Origin: Bryobacteraceae bacterium
GTDB taxonomy: Bacteria > Acidobacteriota > Terriglobia > Bryobacterales > Bryobacteraceae
Direction of reading: 5' to 3'
Length of the DNA: 11,566 nt
NCBI GenBank assembly: GCA_029975915.1
Contig: JARKOC010000108.1
Span: 1 to 11,566, forward strand
In this document: positions 7,176 through 11,566 of the stretch, in pieces
Position numbering within the stretch: position 1 is the stretch's first letter
How the letters are laid out: every line of letters begins with the position of its first letter
Translations under genes and position numbers: made by a program
Notes under the pieces: model-generated
Database searches by the model: none
The model's input: the letters and a program-made list of their open reading frames with translations, nothing else
What the model was told of the DNA's origin: nothing

Positions 7176-8447
7176 TCAGAATAGACGTCGGAACCCTCGG
7201 ACTGCATCTTGCCATGATGGTACAAGCGCGGTGGCAGGCACCTTCAACGCGATCAGCTGGGCACATAGAACGCCGATAAACCCCGCCGACGAGGCGGCGG
7301 CGGCACCAGCTGCTCCCCATCTCGGCCCAAGCAGCAGAAGGACACTAATACCGAGCACCACGCCGCCAATCTGGATCTGTGTCATGACCCGACCCTTACC
7401 CTGGGCAGCTAGAAGCATCGAGGCAATATACCCCAAGGCAACTGCGACGCTCCCAGGAAGCAATAGCCACAGCAATCTGGCTGCTTGCGAAAACTCGCTT
7501 CCAAAGACTAGCGGGCAAAGGGGAGCGGCAACTGTCACGAAGATCAGGCAAACCGGGGCAATGAGAGACAATCCCTCGCGGATGGCAGTCCGACATACGC
7601 CATCAAGAGCTTCGGACGTCCGAGCCACAGCAGCCGCCCGGAAGTAGTCGGCGGCCATTGCCTGGCCCACCGCCAGAGGCAAGAGTCCGATAGCAGCGGC
7701 CACCGTGTACTGGCCAGCGGCACTCGCACCGATCAAAGGGAGCACAATGGCCTGATCAAGACGGGAAGACGCCGACTCTGCCACGGCGCTACCTGCGTAC
7801 TTCGCGCCTGCAGAGGCCAACGAACGCCTGTCTGCTCTGGCCCCACGGATCGAGGCTCTGTTGAGCGAGAAGCCGAAGGCAGCCGTCACGGCCATGCTGG
7901 CGACCGCTGCCCCGAGAACGACTGGCGCCGAGAGTTCGGTGAACGCCGCGAATCCGCCGACAACCAGAAGGGTCACGAGGGGTTGGACCAGCCGCAAAGC
8001 CGCGACAGCCCGATATCGCCCGGATCCGACCATCGCACCCGCATCCGCGGCCCAACTCGCGGCCAGTGGTGTAGCCGCGATTCCCAGCAGGGCAATCAAT
8101 TGCAGATCCCGGGAAACCTCCGAGTATATCGTCCACACGAACAGGAGCCCCACAACGGCTGATACGGGGAATGCCATACAGAAGAGATCACGACCTGCCC
8201 GTGTGGACGCCTCATCCCGACCACTCGCGAACCTGCGACGAAGCTCAAGCGGTATTCCCAGTCCGACGATGGTTGGGACTACTGCAAACGCAGCCAAAGC
8301 CGCAGCTGTCTCGCCGCGACCGACACTCCCGATCCCTCGCGTAACGATCGGTATCGTGAGGAAGGTAAGGCCAAAGCCAACTGAGTTGGCAATGGTGATT
8401 TGAATAGGGAGGTTGCTCCGGACAAGTCGAGAGAGAGCCCTAATCAT
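7176..8447 (-). CDS. Wzx-like polysaccharide flippase (MOP superfamily)
   Basis: This 423-residue, alanine-rich membrane protein has about 12 hydrophobic segments over its whole length. The N-terminus, [20 protein letters not shown] (residues 21-40) followed by [12 protein letters not shown], matches the usual opening of Wzx and related lipopolysaccharide exporters, where a lipid-linked repeat unit is flipped to the outer face of the membrane. A later segment, [23 protein letters not shown], is the second-half equivalent (helices 7-8) and is highly typical of the family. The protein has a normal length for Wzx, which is about 400 to 480 residues. The ATG at 8445-8447 lies within the last codons of the acyltransferase gene, an 8-base overlap, so the two are certainly co-transcribed and probably translationally coupled. 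Substrate specificity cannot be inferred. Confidence 0.9.
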   Translation of the reverse strand: MIRALSRLVRSNLPIQITIANSVGFGLTFLTIPIVTRGIGSVGRGETAAALAAFAVVPTIVGLGIPLELRRRFASGRDEASTRAGRDLFCMAFPVSAVVGLLFVWTIYSEVSRDLQLIALLGIAATPLAASWAADAGAMVGSGRYRAVAALRLVQPLVTLLVVGGFAAFTELSAPVVLGAAVASMAVTAAFGFSLNRASIRGARADRRSLASAGAKYAGSAVAESASSRLDQAIVLPLIGASAAGQYTVAAAIGLLPLAVGQAMAADYFRAAAVARTSEALDGVCRTAIREGLSLIAPVCLIFVTVAAPLCPLVFGSEFSQAARLLWLLLPGSVAVALGYIASMLLAAQGKGRVMTQIQIGGVVLGISVLLLLGPRWGAAGAAAASSAGFIGVLCAQLIALKVPATALVPSWQDAVRGFRRLF

Positions 8448-9105
8448 CCAAGCGCTCGACTTCTCGGAGAATCTCGTAGCACTCTCGCGGCTCGCGGCTC
8501 CAGGGATTCTCGCTCAGGAGACGATCTCGCTTTGCCCTCGTTAGCCGGGTGCCCATGCTCCTCGCCGGAACCCCCGCCACAATCGTAAAGTCGGCAACAT
8601 CTCGAGTGACGATCGCTCCTGCTCCCACTACGGCTCCCACTCCGATCCTTTGGCATCCCGGGAGGATCACGACATTGGCGCCGATCCATGCATCATCACC
8701 AATAACCAGCGAAGTCCGAGGTACGTCTAGCTCAATGTCCGCAAAACCAAGGATTGGATTATACCAATATGGATGAAGTGAGGCGCTCCCCGTCGGGTGT
8801 TGCGCGTTGTACCGACGGACATTCGGTCCGATGGACACATACCGACCCACAACCGTACCCGGTTGGGCCATTCCCGGCACCAACAGCGACCCGTAAGAGT
8901 GCGCACCCACTTCGACACCATGTACTTCAAGAAGGAGCCTCCGAGCCGTCGCCGATCGCATCTGACCACCTTCAAGACCCCAAATGACAGCCATCAACAA
9001 CGGCCTCAGCCGAGAGTGAACATGTCGGTAGAGACGCGCAACCAGACCGCTCAGAACACTACTCGTCAGTTCCGGCGCATCAAAGGACCGTCTGTCATTC
9101 CGCAC
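8440..9105 (-). CDS. Hexapeptide-repeat acyltransferase (CatB/maltose acetyltransferase type)
   Basis: The product, 221 residues from the chosen start, has the left-handed beta-helix pattern of O-acetyltransferases that use acetyl-Co[16 protein letters not shown] (residues 85-99), the catalytic-His segment [17 protein letters not shown] (100-116), and the hexapeptide run [17 protein letters not shown] (134-150), [18 protein letters not shown] (153-170), ending [14 protein letters not shown] (175-188), the usual CoA-side motif. It most likely acetylates a sugar of the repeat unit in the cytoplasm. The open frame extends to 9318, but that upstream part is rich in Arg, Trp and Cys and unlike any relative. 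GTG at 9103-9105 with GGGGA five bases earlier is preferred; ATG at 8992-8994 is a shorter option. It overlaps the flippase gene by eight bases. Confidence 0.87.
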   Translation of the reverse strand: MRNDRRSFDAPELTSSVLSGLVARLYRHVHSRLRPLLMAVIWGLEGGQMRSATARRLLLEVHGVEVGAHSYGSLLVPGMAQPGTVVGRYVSIGPNVRRYNAQHPTGSASLHPYWYNPILGFADIELDVPRTSLVIGDDAWIGANVVILPGCQRIGVGAVVGAGAIVTRDVADFTIVAGVPARSMGTRLTRAKRDRLLSENPWSREPRECYEILREVERLDD

Positions 9106-9342
9106 TATTCCCCAATCTGTTGCAGGCCCGAAAATCCGGTTGCGGCAGTCGCTGACGCGCTTCCGCTTTGAGAATCCACCGAAGTCCTCTCGGGGTCGTG
9201 CCCGGGCCCAATTTTCGCCGCAGGCGCCCGGCAAGTGTTTCGCATCGCACCCGACCCATTCTCGTGCGATCCTTCCACTCGCCGAGTATCCTCTTTTCGA
9301 GCCACTTCGGGCCCGCACGGAATTAAGGACCTACGAGGCGAG
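9106..9342. other. Intergenic stretch upstream of the acyltransferase gene
   Basis: This 237-bp gap has no ORF with credible composition on either strand. It contains one clear inverted repeat (9244-9270, listed separately). It probably carries the end of the sugar transferase transcript and perhaps a promoter for the acyltransferase/flippase unit, but no -35/-10 pair stands out. Confidence 0.4.
9244..9270 (-). terminator. 7-bp stem-loop downstream of the sugar transferase gene
   Basis: A perfect inverted repeat ATCGCAC/GTGCGAT with a 13-base loop stands 73 bases beyond the sugar transferase stop on the minus strand. No T-run follows, so it may be a Rho-assisted terminator, an mRNA-stabilising hairpin or an operator. 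Confidence 0.3.
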
Positions 9343-10917
9343 CTAGTAAGCGCCTTCGGGCGCCGCAACTGCCCGAACTGTCTTGATGAGGATCATGAGG
9401 TCGTTCATAAGCGACCAGTTCTCCACGTAATAGAGGTCCAGACGGATCGCATCTTCCCCCTCGAGGTTCGAACGGCCACTTACCTGCCACAAGCCCGTGA
9501 TTCCCGGCTTCACCAGAAGCCGCCGGCCGTCCCACTCGCCATAAAGTGCCACTTCTCCCGCTACCTGCGGACGCGGGCCCACCAGACTCATGGAACCGTT
9601 CAACACGTTGAATAACTGCGGCAACTCATCTAGGGAGTATTTCCTAAGGAATTTGCCAATCGGTGTGATGCGCGGATCATCCATGACCTTGAACAGAGGG
9701 CGGTTGTCTGTCCCCTGCTGCTCAAGTAGGCCCCTGAGTTGTCGATCCGCATCGACGACCATTGAACGGAACTTGAGCATCTTGAATGGCTTTCCATTCA
9801 AGCCGATGCGCTCATGCTTGAATAACAGCGGTCCAGGGCTCGTGACCTTCACGCCGAGCGCCACGACTGCCAGAACCGGCGACAGGATGACTATCAGCCC
9901 CAACGACGCCAGGATGTCGAACGCCCGCTTGACCACCTGCTTGGTGCCGCCCATGCTGGGATAGCTGATGTGAAGCAAGGGAAGGCCTGCCACCGGTCGG
10001 GTGTGTATGCGCGGTCCCGCGATGTCGGTCAGGGCCGGAGCGACAACCAACTCGATATCGCGCTCGTCAAGTTGCCACCCCAGCTGTCGCGTCCGCTCCG
10101 GGGTCAACACATCCGAGCTCGTCAGTATCAGCGTGTCGCTTCCTGTTCGGTCGATAAGAGGAAGAATCTCGTCATACCCGACGGCGCGGTAGATGGAATC
10201 AGGGACAGGCCGCAGGAATCCGACAGGGCCCCCGTTCGATGTCGTCACCTCTCCGACGATCTGGTAACCGGTGTCCGGCGCGTCCGCAATCTGCTGAATG
10301 ACATGACCGGTCTTCGCACGGTCACCGACGACGATCGCCCGGTGGAGGCTGCGTCCCACTTTCCGCTGACCACGCAGCCATTGCCGCCAGAACCAGCGCC
10401 CAAAGAGCAGCAGCACAATACCGCAAGGGAGCGCGATCACCATGTATCCACGAGCGACTGGCATCCGAAGGAGGAAGGCCGCTATTGCGAGCGCGCCGAA
10501 AGTACTGAGCGTGGCCCGCATGACCGTCTTGTATTCCGCAGAGCCGTTTCCTACCACCCGTCGATCCCACGCACCGTCGAACTTCAAGGCAAGAAGCCAG
10601 GTACCGACCAGGCCAATCGACAGGAATATGTAGCCGATACGGAAGCCAAGGACGTCGGTAAGCGAGGCTTCCAGGAACATCGAAGTGTCTCCGAAGCGGG
10701 TCAACTGCGCGCCGAAGGCACACAGGACCACGATCAGCACATCAGTCAAGAACAGCTTGAAGGCATAGGCGCGCTGCCACGACGAGACTCTCTGGCTGGG
10801 AGTCCCAGAACGGTAAGGCACGCATTCAGGCATCGCCGACTGCTCTTCGTTAGCGCGCAAGAACTGGTCTTCAAGAGCCTTCATTTCACTCTCGGCCGAT
10901 CTTAGGGCTGACACCAT
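9343..10917 (-). CDS. Polyprenyl-phosphate sugar-1-phosphate transferase (initiating glycosylphosphotransferase)
   Basis: This 524-residue membrane enzyme starts the repeat unit by moving a hexose-1-phosphate from a nucleotide sugar to undecaprenyl phosphate. Four N-terminal helices (about residues 52-72, 92-112, 136-152 and 158-176) precede a Rossmann-like middle domain (HRAIVVGDRAKTG, 192-204). The catalytic PF02397 domain follows: a reentrant hydrophobic segment (331-358), SPGPLLFKHERIGLNGKPFKMLKFRSM (360-386), DPRITPIGKFLRKYSLDELPQ (414-434, with the Asp-Glu catalytic pair), NGSMSLVGPRP (440-450), PGITGLWQVSGRS (471-483) and DLYYVENWSLMNDLMIL (494-510). This is the full WbaP/CpsE architecture. 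The start is ATG at 10915-10917. AGAGG lies only three bases upstream, so the adjacent GTG at 10912-10914 may be the real start. It follows the kinase gene after 210 bp. Glucose or galactose is the likely sugar, not determinable here. Confidence 0.95.
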   Translation of the reverse strand: MVSALRSAESEMKALEDQFLRANEEQSAMPECVPYRSGTPSQRVSSWQRAYAFKLFLTDVLIVVLCAFGAQLTRFGDTSMFLEASLTDVLGFRIGYIFLSIGLVGTWLLALKFDGAWDRRVVGNGSAEYKTVMRATLSTFGALAIAAFLLRMPVARGYMVIALPCGIVLLLFGRWFWRQWLRGQRKVGRSLHRAIVVGDRAKTGHVIQQIADAPDTGYQIVGEVTTSNGGPVGFLRPVPDSIYRAVGYDEILPLIDRTGSDTLILTSSDVLTPERTRQLGWQLDERDIELVVAPALTDIAGPRIHTRPVAGLPLLHISYPSMGGTKQVVKRAFDILASLGLIVILSPVLAVVALGVKVTSPGPLLFKHERIGLNGKPFKMLKFRSMVVDADRQLRGLLEQQGTDNRPLFKVMDDPRITPIGKFLRKYSLDELPQLFNVLNGSMSLVGPRPQVAGEVALYGEWDGRRLLVKPGITGLWQVSGRSNLEGEDAIRLDLYYVENWSLMNDLMILIKTVRAVAAPEGAY

Positions 10918-11127
10918 GGACCTCTTCTGGGGTTAGCGTTCGCTGGTGGGCGCTTCGCGGAGGGTTACGATCTTGCGATGCTTCTGCTGTCGTCTCGCCG
11001 TTCCCCCGATAAGCGATCCGTTGGCAGCTTAACTTGTCCATCCCAGGTCGTGCGAGTTGATCATGAAGCGCTCCTTGAGGGTTGCCAAACCCCTGCCCAA
11101 CCCCGAGATCGGCTGTTGCCGTCGTCA
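10918..11127 (-). promoter_or_regulatory. Leader region between the kinase and sugar transferase genes
   Basis: This 210-bp gap is unusually long for the locus and holds an 11-residue ORF with a consensus ribosome binding site. It also has GGGTT/AACCC (11079-11083 with 11088-11092, four-base loop) just upstream of that ORF, and an AGCGAACGCT near-palindrome (minus strand) close to the sugar transferase start. It matches no riboswitch class I can recognise. A regulatory leader is plausible, not shown. Confidence 0.35.
11029..11064 (-). CDS. Candidate 11-residue leader ORF upstream of the sugar transferase gene
   Basis: The minus strand carries ATG...TAA encoding MINSHDLGWTS, preceded by AAGGAG (11071-11076) with a six-base spacer. 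This is a better ribosome binding site than that of either neighbouring large gene. The stop lies 111 bases before the sugar transferase start. The peptide has no codon run that would suggest an amino-acid attenuator. It could be a regulatory upstream ORF, or a chance match to the Shine-Dalgarno consensus. Confidence 0.3.
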   Translation of the reverse strand: MINSHDLGWTS

Positions 11128-11566
11128 TCATCCAACAACCGCCCAGGAATCGCTGCGCCTCGCGGCGCGGGCCGGAGGCTCATGAGCGTCCGAAATCTGC
11201 TCGATGACCGGGCCCTGCTCGCGGGTGGTGGGCTGGTACGAGTAGTCGTAGCGGTAGTGACCGGCATCGTGCCCACGGGCCCGCGTCAGCAGCAGCCCGA
11301 GGATGCGGGTGTCCACCCTTTCGAGGGCTTCCAGAGCCTTGGAGAGTTGCGGACGCCGGGCGATCGAACTCCCGACCACGACGAGCGTGCCGTCGGTGAA
11401 CCGCGACAAGACGGCCGCGTCCGTCACCGGCAGCAACGGAGGCGCGTCGATGATCACCGTGTCATAGCGACGCGACGCCTCCGCAAGCAGCTGCTGCATC
11501 TGCGGCAGCCCGAGCAGTTCAGCGGGGTTCGGGGGCAGCGCGCCCGCCGCGACGACGTGCAGGTCG
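11128..11566 (-). CDS. BY-kinase / polysaccharide chain-length regulator, C-terminal part (runs off right edge)
   Basis: This is the last 145 residues of the tyrosine kinase domain that partners with, or is fused to, a Wzz-like chain-length regulator (Wzc/CpsCD type). The frame is open to the window edge, beginning DLHVVAAGALPPNPAELLG, where AGxxPPNPxELL is a hallmark of the family. Then come YDTVIIDAPPLLPVTDAAVLS (Walker B region, IIDAPP) and DGTLVVVGSSIARRPQL, which aligns with the segment leading to the final helix. The tail has HYRYDYSYQP, a cluster of four tyrosines that fits the autophosphorylation site of these kinases. After the cluster there are about 30 further residues, ending SWAVVG. 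The Walker A motif and any membrane domain lie outside the window. It regulates polymer length and export at the inner face of the membrane. The gene leads the minus-strand cluster seen here. Confidence 0.92.
   Translation of the reverse strand, partial: DLHVVAAGALPPNPAELLGLPQMQQLLAEASRRYDTVIIDAPPLLPVTDAAVLSRFTDGTLVVVGSSIARRPQLSKALEALERVDTRILGLLLTRARGHDAGHYRYDYSYQPTTREQGPVIEQISDAHEPPARAARRSDSWAVVG

Noticed and set aside
7861..8403. A 180-codon plus-strand open frame
   Set aside because: It is antisense to the flippase gene; its Ala/Thr/Arg/Pro-rich translation is a shadow of the hydrophobic minus-strand protein.
9106..9318. N-terminal extension of the acyltransferase frame back to a GTG at 9318
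   Set aside because: The extra 71 residues are rich in Arg, Trp and Cys and unlike acyltransferases; a GTG with a usable ribosome binding site exists at 9105.
9970..10905. A 311-codon plus-strand open frame
   Set aside because: It is fully antisense to the sugar transferase gene, with an Arg/His/Gln-rich translation typical of a shadow frame.
10930..11030. A possible riboswitch in the sugar transferase leader, suggested by a GGGGGAAC stretch
   Set aside because: The surrounding bases do not fit the conserved core of the c-di-AMP riboswitch or any other class I can recall, so only a generic leader is reported.
10886..11131. An 81-codon minus-strand frame whose ATG overlaps the kinase stop as ATGA
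   Set aside because: Third codon positions show no GC bias in a GC-rich context, no motif is seen, and the frame runs 32 bases into the sugar transferase gene. The ATGA overlap alone is weak evidence.

Overview
The window is a surface-polysaccharide (exopolysaccharide or capsule) biosynthesis locus of the Wzx/Wzy type. It most likely comes from a high-GC Gram-positive bacterium (Actinomycetota). The grounds are the GC-rich coding sequence of the conserved genes, frequent GTG starts, a BY-kinase of the actinobacterial/firmicute cytoplasmic-domain type with a C-terminal tyrosine cluster, and no sign of a Gram-negative outer-membrane export system. Species cannot be named from the sequence alone.

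Layout from left to right. (1) 1-390, minus: the N-terminal part of dTDP-glucose 4,6-dehydratase (rmlB), running off the left edge. (2) 391-484: a short divergent control region. (3) 485-2330, plus: rmlA (glucose-1-phosphate thymidylyltransferase), then an unlisted 59-codon ORF joined by ATGA and GTGA overlaps, then a DUF4422-type glycosyltransferase. (4) 2331-2368: a convergent gap with a stem-loop. (5) 2369-11566, minus: reading in the direction of transcription (right to left), a partial BY-kinase/chain-length regulator, a polyprenyl-phosphate sugar transferase, a hexapeptide-repeat acyltransferase, a Wzx-like flippase, a WbsX (GH99-like) protein, a nitroreductase-fold protein with a long N-terminal extension, a polysaccharide pyruvyl transferase and a Wzy-like polymerase.

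How the parts fit. RmlA and RmlB make dTDP-4-keto-6-deoxyglucose, the entry to dTDP-L-rhamnose or related 6-deoxysugars; no rmlC or rmlD lies in the window. The sugar transferase loads the first sugar phosphate onto undecaprenyl phosphate. The DUF4422 protein, and perhaps WbsX, extend the unit. The acyltransferase and pyruvyl transferase decorate it. The flippase moves it across the membrane, the polymerase joins units, and the kinase controls chain length. The nitroreductase-fold protein has no assigned chemistry in this pathway and is the least explained gene here.

The middle of the locus has lower GC than its right flank. Counted on single 60-base lines: 30/60 at 1921-1980, 28/60 at 2581-2640 and 28/60 at 3121-3180, against 40/60 at 11281-11340 and 42/60 at 11401-11460. 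This fits a horizontally exchanged, strain-variable core next to a conserved assembly-gene flank. No tRNA, rRNA, CRISPR array, transposase or insertion sequence was seen. The most interesting points are the coupled small ORF after rmlA, the WbsX/nitroreductase/pyruvyl-transferase set, and an 11-residue leader ORF with a consensus ribosome binding site upstream of the sugar transferase.
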